A stretch of DNA of 64,000 bases from Aegilops tauschii subsp. strangulata (Eukaryota > Streptophyta > Magnoliopsida > Poales > Poaceae). The position numbers were made by a program, and so were the translations under genes. Shown here one piece after another: positions 20,390-34,287 of this stretch (position 1 is its first letter; each line of letters begins with the position of its first letter). The notes beneath the pieces were generated by a model. The model was not told the DNA's origin, made no database searches, and was given only the letters and a program-made list of their open reading frames with translations. The stretch is from NCBI RefSeq assembly GCF_002575655.3, contig NC_053039.3:215531622-215595621 (forward strand), in the 5' to 3' direction.

Positions 20390-22400
20390 AAGCCTCCTGC
20401 CACACGCTAGGATAGTACTTTTTCAAATATTTTCCGTTGAGAGCTTTGGACAACTTCTCTCCCTGCAAAGATTATACAAAATATGAATTTCCAGAAACAA
20501 TCTCTATGATTTTGTACGGGCCTTCCCAACTCGGCGACCATTTGCCGAATTTCCTATCTTTAGTGCCAATAGGTAAAATCGTTTTCCACACTAAATCTCC
20601 TATTTGAAATGATTTCTCTCTCACCCTTTTATTATAAGCCTTGGCTACTCTTAATTTCTCCTTCTCAATTTCTCGCAAGGCTCTTAATCTCTCTTCTGAA
20701 ATTTCATCTATCATATCCATCATCAATTCATTATAATCTACAGTCGACAAATCATTTTGTCTGGCCACTCTAAGAGCTTGTAAATTAACCTCTACAGGTA
20801 ACACCGCCTCTTGACCATATACCAAGTCGTACAGTGCCACTTGAGTTGCTGCATGTTTAGATATCCGATGAGCCCAAAAAGCTTCCGAAAGTACCTCGTG
20901 CCATCTTTTCATATGCTCCTCAATTTTCTTCTTTATAAGCTTAATTAAAGTTTTATTGCTAGATTCGGCCTGTCCATTAGCTTGAGCATAATAAGGCGAC
21001 GAATTTAACAATTTAATTCCTAAATATTCGGCAAATTCGCGAAATTGGTGAGACATAAAAGAAGCACCTTGATCGATAGTTAAAGTTTGAGGAATACTGA
21101 ATCTCTGAACAATATGCTCTAAAACAAAACTGATAACCTCTTTATGGGTCATGTTTTTCAAAGGAACTGCTTCTGTCCATTTAGTAAAATAATCTGTGGC
21201 TACTAGGACGAAGCGATGTCTTTTAGAAGACGAAGGATGTATTTCACCAATAAAATCTAAACCCCATCCTCTAAATGGCCACGGCCTAATTATAGGATTT
21301 AACATAGCTGCGGCGCTAACTGTATATTCCCAAATTTTTGACATGCCTCACAACCTTTATAGTACCGAAAACAATCCTCTAGCAAAGTCGACCAATAAAA
21401 ACCTGCTCTTTTTAATAACCATCACATTTTGTGAGCCGACTGATGTGTTCCACATATTCCTTCGTGCACTTCACCCATAACTACTCTAGACTGATCAGAA
21501 TCCCAGCATTTTAAAAATAACCCATCTATTGTTCGGCGATACAACTCGTCATTAAACAAAGTATATTTTAAAGTTTGTCGCCGAATTTTTCTATCTCTTG
21601 TTTTACTTGGATCCTTTAAATGATTAACTAGAGGAACTCTCCAATCACTTAATTCTAATTTATTTGCTAATTCGGTCGTTTGTGACCCATGCACCGAATC
21701 TGCAGTACATTGTACAGCTAGTTGTTCAACTGTTAGGCCCAAATGCACCCCGTGGCAAAGTATCCAACATTATAGACTCAGCATGCATCGGCTTTTCTAA
21801 TATATAAAACATTCTTTTACGAATGTGATAACCCGATGCTTCCTGGGCTAAACAATTAGCTCTAGAATTTTCTTCTCTAGGTATATGATGGATGCTGAAC
21901 ATATCTAGAGACTTAATTATGTCTAAATATCGGTCCAAATAACTATTTAATAACCCATCAAAACATTGAAATTCGCCTTTAATTTGTTGTACTACCAAAA
22001 GCGAATCCCCAAAAGCATCTACATCCTTTACGCTCATATCAACTAAAGTTTGTAAACCAAACAGTAAAGCTTCATACTCAGCTTGGTTATTAGTGCAAGG
22101 ATATTCCAAACGGACCGATGTATCATAAACAACATTATTAGGTGAAACTAAAACATTACCGACGCCTTGCCCGCCCCTACAAACCGATCCATCAAAATAA
22201 AGCTTCCATGGACACACACTAACATAATTAATATTTTCATCATCTTTAATCCTATGATCAACAATGAAATCGGCGATAACTTGACCCTTCATAGCACGCA
22301 ACGATTCATATGTTAAATCATATTCTATTAGTGCGTAAGCCCACTTTCCAATCCTACCACTAAGAATCGGTTGTTGCAACATATACTTAATTATGTGCAC
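20390..22400 (-). pseudogene. Ty3/gypsy pol remnant: RNase H and integrase
   Basis: Read on the minus strand. An RNase H part (22400-21726) shows Y-F-D-G-S-V, N-N-Q-A-E-Y-E-A-L and H-I-P-R-E-E-N. A zinc-binding N-terminal integrase part (about 21748-21422) follows. The integrase core (21344-20472) has D-F-I-G-E-I, T-D-Y-F-T-K-W, D-Q-G-A-S-F and an A-N-G-Q-A-E-S motif. The C-terminal end N-G-K-Y-L-K-K-Y-Y lies near 20430. Stops and shifts occur at the part boundaries. The pol sequence stops near 22400. It need not belong to the gag remnant at 16.5-18 kb. Confidence 0.8.
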
Positions 22401-22429
22401 TTGCGTTAAGCGTGCAGTGCGGAAGTGTT

Positions 22430-24090
22430 ATCAGAATAGTTATATATGGTTTCAGACTGTTGTACTCATGATTTTCATCTCATCGGAATGGGGCGTGTAG
22501 TGTATCGTTGGAAAGCTTTTGGCATCTACATTACAAATATATAGGAACTTTTTGCAAAATCATCACGGCTTAAAAGCAGTTTTGAAAAGAAAAAAATTCA
22601 AAACCGAAAACGTGAATCGTATTTTGGACTCAATTTTCAAACGGTTTGTCAGAATTGAGCAAATAAGATGGCGTTGGAAAGCTGGTAAAAATACGCATCT
22701 TCCATATATCTACTTTTTTTCAAATTATATACAATTTAAAAGTAATTTGAAAAACGGTGAAATTCTGGACGAAACGTATTTTGCTTTTTTTCAAATGGTT
22801 TGTCGGATTGACGCAAATGATACGGCGTTGGAAAGCTATGGAAAATGCGCAACTTTTTCGTATAAAAATGTTTTTCTAATTCCTTACGGTTTAAAAACAA
22901 ATTCGAATACGGTCAAATTTGATTTTGAACGCGATTTTTTTAAAGATTGTCGAAATGAGGCAAATAATATACCGTTGGATAGCTATCAAAAATGCGAAAC
23001 TTAGTCATGTTGAACGTTTTCTCTAGTTCGCAACCGTTTAAGAGTAATTTTGAATAGTGTGAAACCCATCGTGTTGTTTTTTCCTGTCTAAAAATAGAGT
23101 ACTTTGTATTGATGTATGTATGTGTTTGTACTGAGGTATTTTTGACAGTAGTTTTGAATGATTTAAAAAAAAGAGTACTTGAACGGATGCCCGTATGGTT
23201 TTATATTAATTTTCCTCGTAACTTCTCAATTGTATCATCATGCCCGAACTTGCATAGTTTATACCATTAAACCGAATGATTTTTTTTAATAAAATGAAAA
23301 TGTTTTGTGTTTTCTTTTGAACTCAACCTTGTTTTGCTACGATATGTTGGACTTCTCTCATTTTACCACTTGAACTTTTTCCATTTTGAATTTCTCTCAT
23401 CGTGTTGTTTTTTTGTTTGAAAAATAGAATACTCATACTGATATATGTGTCTTTTTGTACTGAGGTATTTTCACAGATTGGACTTTACTCTGCTTTTTTG
23501 GTATGGTTATCCTCATAACTTTTCGATGGTTTATGTTATCAACATCCTTCAACTTATATGGTTTAAATTGTTGAACTGAATGATATTTTTTTCAAAAAGA
23601 AAATGTTTTGTGTGTTTATTTTTGTAGCTCTTTTGCAACAGTGTTTTGTACTTCTCTCGTTTTGCGACTTGAACTTTTAACATATGAGTTTTCGTGGGTT
23701 TTTTGAATTTCCGCATTTCTATTTATTGGAAACAATTTTTTCTTTCTTGTTTTTAATTCAAACTGATAATTGTTTCTTGTTCGAACTGGTCATTTATTTT
23801 TTTAATTCAAATTTGATCATTGTTTTTAATTCAGAATTTTTAATTCAAACTGATCATTGTTTTTAATTTGATCTGATCATTGTTTTTAATGCAAACCGAT
23901 TTTTTAATTCAAACTTATCATTATCTTTAAGATTGCAAATTATAAGGTAGACTACTCTAACCTTTTGGCTAGTGAACTTTCTTCTATCTATCATAAGAAC
24001 TGATACAACAGATTCGTTTGAACTGTTGCTCACAAAAAAAGGGCTACTCTTTCTTTATGAAGTGTTACGAAGAGTACTACAAAGATTACT
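22430..24090. repeat. AT-rich DNA with degenerate ~150-bp repeats (GTTGGAAAGCT), left arm
   Basis: Words such as TATCGTTGGAAAGCTTTT, ATGGCGTTGGAAAGCTGG, ACGGCGTTGGAAAGCTATGG and ACCGTTGGATAGCTATC occur at about 22505, 22668, 22828 and 22970, spaced about 150 bases apart. Between them are AATTTTCAAACGGTTTGTC-like stretches. The complement of the same theme recurs at 39.9-40.9 kb. From 23.3 to 23.95 kb the DNA is T-rich with repeated TTTTTAATTCAAACTGATCA words. I see no gene. The open frame at 22519-23004 looks like a by-product. Confidence 0.65.
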
Positions 24091-24160
24091 ACTCCCTCCG
24101 TTCCCAAATATTTGTCTTTCTAGAGATTTCAACAAGTGACTACATACGGAGTAAAATGAG
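24091..24160. mobile_element. Stowaway-type MITE fragment
   Basis: Begins CTCCCTCCGTTCCCAAATAT and continues to ACATACGGAGTAAAATGAGT. The right terminal repeat is missing. Its arms match those of the complete MITE at 52834-52992. Confidence 0.65.
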
Positions 24161-24334
24161 TACATCAGGAGGTAAATCATTGAGCCAAATACGCTCACTA
24201 CCCCTCACCATCCTAGAACCAAAACTAGCTAGTTTATGCGCAGGCATATTACATTCACGTGATTTCTAAACTAGCTTAAATTGAATGAAACCTATCTGTA
24301 GTTGATACTTGGTCTCATGAAAAAGACTCCCCAG

Positions 24335-26540
24335 CTATGAAGGATCTACATTACTGTCATCTATGGCTTGCTTCAAAGGTAGACAATCTGTCATAAATAT
24401 CACCCGGCCCATACCAAAATTCTCTGCAAAATTGATGGTTCTAATTAGAGCAAGTGCTTTCGCATGCAATGGATCAGACACATCCACCAAGAGGCCAGCT
24501 GCAGCACATAAGACATCGCCGGCTGCATCTCTCGCTATACAGCCCCACCCACCAGTTCCCAAGCCCCCAATGAAAGAAGCATCAAAATCCAACATAACCC
24601 AGTCCTGTGGAGGGGGTTCCCACTGATTGATCTGCACTTTCGGGGGTCTGGTAGGTGGAGAATGGAACTGAATCCATTCTTCAGTAAGCATTGATATTTA
24701 TCTTGCAAATTCCGGCGGCAAAGTCGTACCCTCCCCATGTCTTCTTCTATTGCGTTCAGATCACCAGCGCCACAGGAGACAAATTACTTTTAGTTTCTTT
24801 TGCTCAGGAAATGTCATAATCCTCTCTAGCACCTCCAACAACGTGGGAGCCTGCATAATATTTATCCTTTCGTTTTCCAGATCGGTCGCTCGCCACATAG
24901 CTCTGACTGCCTTGCAACGGAAAAAGAAATGTCCACCATCTTCAAAATATTCATTGCACACCACACAACGCGTATCCAACTCCACACCCTGCCTAGCAAT
25001 ATTCATATTTAGCGGGTGACTATTATGTCCGAATCTCCACATAAAATGATGTACTTTCCCTGGGCAGTGCACTTTCCAAATAGCAACCCACACTGACTTT
25101 CCCCACCCTGACCTGGCGACGCTATCTCCTTGACTGATGTTTGATTGTCTCATCATCATATCTGTGTGCACACGATAAGCAGACTTTACAGAGAAGAGCC
25201 CCTTTGCGTCAAAATGCCATGCAATGAAATCGTCATGCTGTTCAAACACCGGTATTGAAAGAATAACACTTGCCTTCATCGGAAGGAAAGTCTGCCTTAC
25301 AAGCCCCTCATCCCATGTATGTGTGTTTGGCTCAATCAGCTCGGAGACACGTGTGAGCAAGTGTGTTCCTTGTTGTGATAGCGTATGTCTTGACATTTTC
25401 CGCGGCAACCACGGGTCTATCCAGATATCGATGCTTTCCCCCGAGCCAACTCGTCAAATATACCCCTCTCTTACAATAGCGAGACCCTTGAGAATACTTC
25501 TCCAAGTATAGCTCATATTAGGCGTCGAAACATCAGAGAGGATGTTACTACCAGGATAATATTTTGCTTGCAACACTCTAGCACAAAGTGACTCAGGAGC
25601 TTGAAGAAGTCGCCAAGCTTGACGTGCGAGCATCGACAAATTAAAAGAATAGAGATCTCGGAAACCAATACCACCTTGTTCTTTTGGAAGCTTCATTTTA
25701 TCCCATCCCACCCAATGCATCTTGTTCTCATCACTTTGTTGCGACCACCAATACTTGCAAATCATCTTACTAAGCTCTTCACAAAGCTCTTTAGTTAAAT
25801 CAAAACATCCCATAGCATACGCCGGAATAGCTTGAGCAACGGATTTAACCAAAATCTCCTTGCCTTTCATGGATAGAAAACGTTCTAACCAGCCTTGTAT
25901 TCGAGCCCAAAGCCGATCCTTTGTGTATTCGAAACACTGTGTAACTGACCGGCCAATATACAATGGCAGCCCTAGGTATTTCCCTCATGTTGTTTCTTGC
26001 TGCAAACCCAAAATATTCATGACTATATCCTTGTCCGCACTTTTAGTATTCTGACTGAACATAATTGTGGATTTATCCCGATTCACCATTTGACCAGACC
26101 CTGCCTCATACACTTGTAGAATCCTACTGATCTCCGTTGCTCCCTCCTGAGAAGCTTCAAAAAACATTAGGGAATCATCTGCAAAAAATAAGTGGGTGAC
26201 AGTGGGTGCCGTTGGTGCCACTTTAATGCCTCTAATCCGGCCTGCAAATTCCGCTTGATGAAGTAGAGCTGATAGACCTTCCGCGCATAATAAAAATAAG
26301 TACGGGGATATGGGATCACCCTGACGCAAACCCCTTCCAGGAACCACGACGTCAGTGTATGTGGAATTAACCTTGAATTTATATGTAACTGATCTGATAC
26401 ACTTGGAGATAAGTTGTACAAAACTCTCATAGAAGCCCAACTGACCAAGTATCCTTTCCAGGAAATTCTATTCAACACGATCGTAAGCTTTGCTCATATC
26501 TAGTTTTAACTCAGCGTATCCCACTAATCCCGATTTTTTC
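24335..26540 (-). pseudogene. LINE (non-LTR retrotransposon) ORF2 remnant
   Basis: Read on the minus strand. A reverse transcriptase part (about 26440-25985) has R-Q-G-D-P-I-S-P-Y-L-F and the catalytic F-F-A-D-D-S. A connecting region follows (25963-25454) with G-L-P-L-Y-I and M-C-K-Y-W-W-like motifs. Next is a zinc-finger reverse-transcriptase domain (25408-24761) with C-V-V-C-N. Last comes an RNase H part (24691-24335) with L-D-F-D-A-S and A-K-A-L-A-L. Stops separate the parts, so it is dead. The 5' half (endonuclease, ORF1) is missing, as is usual for 5'-truncated LINEs. It ends next to a Helitron-like terminus. Confidence 0.85.
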
Positions 26541-26556
26541 CTCTTTGTTTCTTATT

Positions 26557-26594
26557 ACTAGTACAAATGCTCATGCATTGCACCGGGCGAAAAA
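26557..26594 (-). other. Helitron-like 3' terminus (candidate)
   Basis: Plus-strand A followed by CTAGTACAAATGCTCATG and CATTGCACCGGGCG. On the minus strand this reads as a GC-rich imperfect hairpin a few bases before CTAG, followed by a host T, which is the usual Helitron 3' layout. If real, the element extends to the right from here. A second similar hairpin word lies at about 26745. No replication or helicase protein is visible. Confidence 0.35.
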
Positions 26595-26781
26595 TTAAAA
26601 CCTGCTCCACTTGCCAACATGCAGCACTTCTTTAATCCAAATTTTGCAAAACGTCAAAAATAAGACTACATTTGAGTATTTCTTTTTTGACCATGAAATT
26701 TGGACGTACCCTAACAATGTTCGTCATGATCTATTTCAGTTCTCATGCGTTGCAACGAGAGTAAAATATTACCACCTACCC

Positions 26782-27033
26782 CTAACCCAATATATAAGCC
26801 GAGTATAATCGCACATTATGTTGTTCAAACAAACCATTGATCACCGATGCACTTGCTAGGTTGCTTGCTCGGAAAAGCACTGCCTTGCGCCATGGACGTC
26901 GGCATTTGATGTTCTGGACCAGATTGACCAGTGATCTCGCACATGATTCCTTCTCCGCACTATCTGTATCGCCCATGCACACATAGATGGACTTCTTGGG
27001 GTTGACGTGAGTAGCGGCAAAATAAATAAACAT
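26782..27033 (-). pseudogene. Short unrecognised reading frame, possible captured exon
   Basis: An open minus-strand frame of 83 codons with a coding-like composition, including K-S-I-Y-V-C-M-G-D-T-D-S-A-E-K-E and N-L-V-Q-N-I-K-C. The upstream and downstream sequence is AT-rich with no clear partner exons. I do not recognise a family. It has the same orientation as the NUP58-like exon at 34.3 kb. Confidence 0.25.
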
Positions 27034-27059
27034 GTGCTTGGAAACCTATAAAACTAATT

Positions 27060-28390
27060 AACACTCGAACAAATATGTTTGCGCATACAAATCAAACAAC
27101 TTTGCAAATAGCAAAACAATAGTATAAAATTGTTCAAAAGTACCAAGATCCATTCTTGGAAACAATCCATTACCAGATAGAAGAGTGTCCAATCCTCTCC
27201 TATTACAACATCACATATGATATAAAATCAGAATTTTCAAGTTGTAGGTTTAATAAAAATTTAATTCATAATTTTGCATGTCTAGAACTAACTCATTGTC
27301 TTGATTATAGATTCAATTTTCAGTAAATTAATCAATGGCAGTGAGCTACATATGCACATGTTTTTTGTTCCCCTCATCCAATATCATTAATGAAACGATG
27401 TACTAACAAAAAATACATCATAAAACTCCCACACAAAAAAACATCATAAGCCAATGTGCTTTGATTGGATATTTTTTTGTTTATGCAGAAATGTACTGAC
27501 CAGACCGAATTACTAGATTATCTCATGAAGTTTCAGGTCGTCTTCACTTTTTTTTTGTGGAACGTCTCCATCACGAGCAAGTTCCAAGTGAACATTACAC
27601 TCTTGCACATATGTACTGTTGGAACTCTAAATTTCAATATGTACATTTGTTCAAACCTTCGAGCTGCTCTTTGTTAGCGGCTGCGTGTTCCAGAGGCGCA
27701 ACAAGCCCCATCAAGCTGCGATTGGCAGCCGTTTTTTTCTATGGTGTCTTGCATGCAATGCTTCTTCACAAAGTAACAAAAAACACCATCTATTTAGCAA
27801 CGGAGATCAATAACACACCTCAAGATCAATAATACTTGGTCATTAAAACATCAGAAAGTACTCTCCTGTTGAAAACTTGAAATGCATTAGTACATTGATG
27901 TTTTACTTTCATAAGCAAACTTCCATTGATCTTTTGAATTCTGATTCTGTAATGAGAACAGAAGAGTCAGGCTACTCATAAAATCCTGGCATTCAAGGCC
28001 ACACCTATGTCAAGCTTCTATCCTGAGGCACCTTTTCTCGCAAGGCTGAATACTGAAAGGTAGACATGGAAACAAATCAAGTATCCTTATAGTTTTCTAG
28101 CCCATTCAAGAAGCAGGGCGTGGCAGGAGGTGGGTGGGGTGGGGCGGAGCGTCGCGAGGCAGAGCGTGGCTGCCTTTTTTCCCCTTTATTCATACCGGTT
28201 CAATCTGTAATGCGGGTTGAATTCCAAAAACTACAGGGACCTTTTCATAAAAAAACCACGACGGTGAACCCGACAGACTCAACTCGTGCTTTACTATTAG
28301 GGAAAAAATAGTAATACCTATACCGGTTCGGAAAACAGGAACGGGCTCGAGAGTAACAGAATATTATTCTGTTAATAGTAACAAAATAGT
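27060..28390. other. No gene seen
   Basis: AT-rich DNA without a credible reading frame. Around 28110-28160 there is a short G-rich stretch (GGAGGTGGGTGGGGTGGGG). Nothing else stands out. Confidence 0.5.
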
Positions 28391-28464
28391 CCAGCCTTAT
28401 ATATATATATGACAACACTATTTTAATCCTGGGATTAAAATAGTTATTTGGATCACACCGTGCC

Positions 28465-28867
28465 TATATAGGGCCCGGTGGGATCTTCCCGAACTCCCGA
28501 ACACACAGAAGAAAAACCCATGACCACCACCTCCCGCCAATCCCAACTTCCCTAGATCCCATCCCCGCTGAGCTCCCGCTCCGCCATGGCCTCTTCCCTG
28601 GTTCCACCACCCCAGTGCCGCCCCCTCGCCGGATCCCGCCTACTCCCGCGGCCACGCGCCGCCCCACCTGCAGCGGCGCCACTACCGGCGCGCGCCGCCC
28701 CAGCCAGCGAGCACCGCGCCTTCCGAAGCCTGCGGTCTACTGACCAGAGATGTCACAGGCCGCCGCCGCTGCCGGTCATCTGGATTGGACGCCTCCGGGG
28801 CCATCTCCACCGTCGACGCGCCCTGCACCACCAGCATGCGCCATGGATGGCCCTCGCACGATCTTGA
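28465..28867 (+). CDS. Candidate first exon or gene fragment with TATA box
   Basis: TATATA at 28465-28470 is followed by a pyrimidine-rich leader and an ATG at 28586 in good context (GCCATGGCC). The frame of 93 codons begins M-A-S-S-L-V-P and is rich in P, R and A with few acidic residues, like an organelle-targeting leader. It lacks recognisable domains and ends at 28867. It may be the start of a gene whose remaining exons are lost, or a GC-rich chance frame. Confidence 0.25.
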
Positions 28868-28869
28868 GA

Positions 28870-31800
28870 AGTGTCGCCGTCGCAATTAAAGGGCGCCGGT
28901 GCTCTCGGGTCACCGACTGACCACCATCGCGCCCCCAAGCAAAAGCCGCCGGTCTGCCATATGCACCATCCACAAGCTTCTGCCCCTCCATTCTGTGCGG
29001 GCAGTCCAGCGCCTCGCTGGCAAGAAGTCCTAGCGGGCAACCATCTCTCCTTGTTGTCCATTTTTTCATTGCGGTCCCTGTCGGTCCATCTGCATCGATG
29101 CCATTCTACCATACTAGTTCAGGAGCACGCCTTGGCGCGGGGTGCCGGTTCCAACTATGTGGTCAAACAGATAATGGTCGGTTAGCAGGAGGCATGGTTT
29201 ACCGCACATATTCAACAATACAACGAAACTTCTGGTTAAAGAGATATGTTTAGTACAGAGTAACCGCACAGAATAAATATGTATAGAGCATACTGATTAA
29301 ATATATATAAAAAATAAAGTGTAGTTGTTGCCAAGTATAACCGCAATTTCACTATAAAACATAAAAGCACAATTTGTACCAAAAGCAAGGCACAATGTTT
29401 GCTCAGGACAATTGACTTGCATCAGATAGTACAAAACATAAACGTACAAGTTACGTAAATATAGCCAAGTAGTTCATACCAGCAGGTGTTACAGTAGATG
29501 TTTTATCTGCTCATAAATACAATTGAGAATTTGAGATGACAGACAATTGGAAACAATTCTCTGGAAACATCGATGATAGCTAATAGCTGATCATTACAGA
29601 GAACTTCTGAGACAAAGCTAATGCTTCCTAATGAGAATAGGCACTCTAAAAGCTATACTTGACAGCCTTATTCTTCCTAATGATAATATGGAAGCTCTAC
29701 AAAAAATATCAGAATTAGCTCATGAGAATAGGCACTCTAAAAGCTATACAAAATTCAGATAGACTGGAAACTAGTCAGTAACATTATGCCTGTAGAGTAT
29801 TAAGTAGAAAAGATATGTTGCTGAGAGATCCAAATGAATATTGCAGCTAAAAAAAAGGTGCCTGCAAGAGAAGATGTAGGTGAGAGCAACATATTAGCCA
29901 CTCGATACTTGAGTAGGAAAAGGATGATACATACATACAACTGGAGTAACTTCTGTCACACTATGCCGCGACAATAGCGAAGATGAAACTGTGTAATATA
30001 ACTTCTGATTAACAGCATATGCGGGTTATTGTCGAACTCATTAAAACCAAATGTCACTAAAATTAAACTTTCTAAATCACAATAAAGAACAATAATCCAC
30101 AACCCTGTGAATAAATATGAAATTTTACACTCCCATGATATAGCTACCTTTCGATTCAATAATGCAGTTCAGTGCAAAGGGATAACCAACATGCCAAGAG
30201 GAATATTCCCAATAGAGAGCGAATTAGCCAGATTTGCTGCAAGCGGATCATGGTCATTGGGCTCATATTTTTGTGAGTTTTTTTTGCCCCTGACTGCAAG
30301 AACATTAGAAGCTCTTTCAACACAGGAGAACAGTGAAAAAGGAAAAAAGGGGGGGGCAATTAGCTAAAGGGTAAAAATGCACAAGATGAGCATATACCAA
30401 ACATCTTCAGGGAAAGAACCGTGAAGCGATCATATAATTATACTCTAAGGTAGGGAAAACAGTAAATGATTCCCGCTCGTGTTTTTATTTCCATTCATGA
30501 GTCGTTGACACCGAATCTTTTCTCTTTCTTTGTGAGACTGCACCTACATATTCAAATTTCTATCAAGCTCATGTAGGAATCTGAATACATAGGTTACTAA
30601 CACCAAGACAATCATCCGAACAAAATTGTTCGGTCGAATAACTCATTTTGCTAGGTAGCTGTCTAGACAATGCAGGCACTGTCTAGCTCATCTAAGAATC
30701 TAAATATGTAGTCCAGTTGAATACCTCATTTGGCTAAATAGCTCGCTATCGAGACAATGCATGAGAATTTCGCAGGAAGTAGGTGCAACACAAGTTAGAA
30801 AATGCATGTAGACACTTCTATAAAGCATGAACTGCGGAAGAAACGAAAGGCTCTATGGTCAAGGCCAGATTGCTCACCAGACACCAGCTTCATGCAATTT
30901 CTTAGGAACCGAGCATCAAGGAAAAGCATACATTCCATTAGGTGCTTGAACATAAGCCATCCTCACTACATGCCCAAGTGAGTTGCCCTGAAATAACAGA
31001 TAAGCCTCAAGATCAAAATCAGCCAACAACAAAGAATGGACTGCCTTGACCATACACACAGTGGAATGGGCTGATGAGAGATACAGAGTGAGAGACATGA
31101 GATCCTCACAGTAGCACGACCATGTTCAGCGACTTGCAGCTCCGGCTTGCCGCTCAGCTGGCGGACACACCGTGTGCAGATATTAGGTGTCCAGCAACAG
31201 AACTAAATATTTCAGTCAACAGTCAACATCGGTGATGGCTAACCGAAAAGGAATTGTAAATATCAGGGAAGGGGAAGGAGTTTGAAACCTAGTACTTCCA
31301 TTATCAGGGAGCAAGAATGTGTGAGGCATCGGGGCTTCAATTATTCCTCTTTCATCTGCTCATGTGCCACCTCCGCCGCATCCTCGAGCCGCAATACAGC
31401 TAGGCAGGCGCATAGGGTTCATACACCATCGCCTTGCCAGGAAACCTAGAGGCGACCAGGAGAGAAAAATTAGGAAATGGTGGAGCTTAAGATTCACATG
31501 GTGCCAGTAATCTTTCACCACAAAAAACTGTACAGAAGTAGAGGGGGTTGGATAATATATGGCACAAGGCACACATGAAAGAAATACCAGTTTTGGCACA
31601 AGTTTTGGGTAAGGAAGATACTTAGACATTAAATAAAAAAACAATTGATTAGAGTTATTTCTCAGTTTAGATAAAAAAGAAAGAACCAATGATTGTTTAC
31701 ATATAGTAGAATTATGTCTCAGTTCAGATAAAAAAGAAATAGACACTGATTGTTTCCATATATATAGCAGAAGTATGGCTGATACAAAAATTGAGTTATT

Positions 31801-34285
31801 TCCCTCAAACAAAGAAAGGCCCATGAAACACACACTTTGATAGCAAGAGTGCTATTTATTTATCTATGCAAACCTACAGCAGACCCATAATCCAAACATA
31901 TGTAAAGCTTCCTGTAAATGTTAAGGTTTGACATTTTTCTAAATAATTGTGTCCACTACATAGCATATGTCCAGACAACACTAAATGGATAGTGCAATCA
32001 GTCACACCAAATGCTCAGCAGCATTTTTGCTCCAAATGTAAACCAACATGATGGGGCGTCACAAGTAGATAGGAAGTGCAGCCTGCCAGGTGCCAGCCAG
32101 CCCGGTAGTAGAATATATATTTCAGACATAAGAGATGGCACATGTATATAAACAACTAAACCATCATCTGAATTTTTGGAAGGAAGATGTGGGAGGTTGC
32201 TTGTAATAGTAATGGTTCAGTTATTATAGAGGATTCAGATGGTGTGTCCTTCCAAATGTTGATGCCGCAGAAATGGTAACACAATTTATCAAAATCAAGT
32301 CTTGTGCTTGTGAAGAGAAGGATATATATTGTTCGTCTATGACATATGTTGATAGTACTGTATCATATATCTTTGTCTAAACATCTCGCTTGCTAGGGTG
32401 TTGTGACAAAGGACCTGTTGATGGTGATCACGTGCTCGCCCCGTCTCGCCGACGCGGTAGGCCATGGCGAGCAAGCCTTGCCAGACTCGCTCAGGTGTTG
32501 TGATGTGAGGTCCTGCCGACTTGTCTATAGTACATGTGCATAGCAAGTGTAGTCACACACGCTTGTAAGCAAATTCATAGAGGAGTTGAGCAATATGCAA
32601 TAAAATTATATACGGTGATGCCTACATTCTGTCGTTGCTTTGGAGCTGGTGGTGAAATAAGCTGGGTTTTCAGGTAGCATGGATAGTAGCAAGTAGGAAC
32701 ACCTAAGAGGCTACCATGATCAAGGCTAGGTCGAGCCATGCTTATGTGACACCACCGTTCTTCCTTTTGTGCAAGATCAACATCATATTTTAGTGTGTTT
32801 GATCCATGTGATGGCGCAACAATAGAAGTAAATCTAGAAGTAATGCATATAGACAAAAAATAAGAATGCCATACAATAGGTTAGCCATATACAGTCTGCT
32901 ATGAGCCATTCAAAATCTAGGTGTGGCGCTGCTGAAGCTTGCATCGTGCATAACAAAACACAATTTTGAGGGTGCACCATTCGGTTGAAACTTCTACATC
33001 ATGCAAGAATTTGTAATCTGAACCTAAAAAACAAATAGAAAGCAGAATAGACATTATATACCTGCTAGTGTCTCATGCTTCTTCTTGCGATAACTACTTT
33101 CGAATGCAATAAGCTTCTAGATCATTTTTACCTTACCGACACTTTTTGAAATTGCATCAAGTAACAGAAGCTCATAAATCTGATATCTTGGATCATGGAA
33201 AAAAATCATAAATACCATACTGACAAAATATATGTGAAACTGAATCATTACACCATTGAGTCTATTTGTGCTGATGAAATTGAAACTATAAATCAGACAT
33301 TATCGGAACAAAAACAACAAATAAAAGCAAGTGGACCTAGGGTGAACTTTTTCATCATACCACGAAATAAAATAATGCTTGTATTTCCATGGAAGGCATT
33401 ACTTCTAAATTTCTAACTTACATAGATCTTGTGGATACAACACCAATATACATCATTTTCTTAGAATAAAAAACCCATGGTTTCGCTGTGCAGAACAGAA
33501 GACCAAGCATATATATGTAATAAGCCATAGGTTGTGCAGATGTGTTAGCGACTCTACTATTTTTACAAAAATGATGTGGCCAAAAATAGAGAATATCAAC
33601 TTCTAAAGGTCTAGGAGACCATCTAGTCTGATATGCTCATATAATCTAATTGGAACTAATATATGATTAGTTCAAAATATATCTGAATTTAGTTTCAGTT
33701 TTATCCTGAATTGTTCCACCTGCTCACAGAATAAACCAAACCAGTATTAAGCACCCTTTGTTCTTCAAGCAGATAACTGGACGTTCATCAAAATATATCT
33801 GAATTTAGGTTCAGTTTAACTTTCTTCCCCTTTTCTGCAATGGTTAGGCTACTACACTAATCCGTGAAGGCTGAAACGTTGTTCAAACATGTTCTGCAAA
33901 TTAAAGAACAAAGCACCCTGAGAATAAAACCAAACCTGGGTAATCTGACGAGCATCCAGTTATTGTTCCACCTGCTCACACACATGCCTCTCATCCCTTA
34001 TCTTCTCCCTGCCAAATCACAGATGAACCAGGTGATGGTCAGAGAGCAATGAGGCAAATCATTCTGAACACCAGGCAAAGCACCAAACCAATCAAAGGAG
34101 ACGCAATTAAATACACAAATTGAACAAAGAGATAACTCCTCTGATCCCCACAATACCTGTAGAATCCACCACCACGAGATGTTTTTGAAACCCTAGCACG
34201 TCACAGCAGCGGAAGCCAATAATAAACCACGAGTACTAAATTCGACAAGAAAGACGGGCAAGATATGTGATATGACCAGGAACAT
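28870..34285. other. Mostly non-coding, intron-like DNA
   Basis: AT-rich with no clear exon chain. One minus-strand frame at 30916-31098 (starts M-S-L-T-L-Y-L-S-S) has some coding character but no recognised family. At 31370-31460 and 32400-32520 there are small GC-rich islands. I looked on the minus strand for later NUP58 exons downstream of 34288 and did not find any. Confidence 0.4.
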
Positions 34286-34287
34286 AC

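Noticed and set aside
22519..23004. 161-codon plus-strand frame
   Set aside because: It spans the GTTGGAAAGCT repeat units, with the same words recurring in frame. Composition is AT-driven and there is no known domain.
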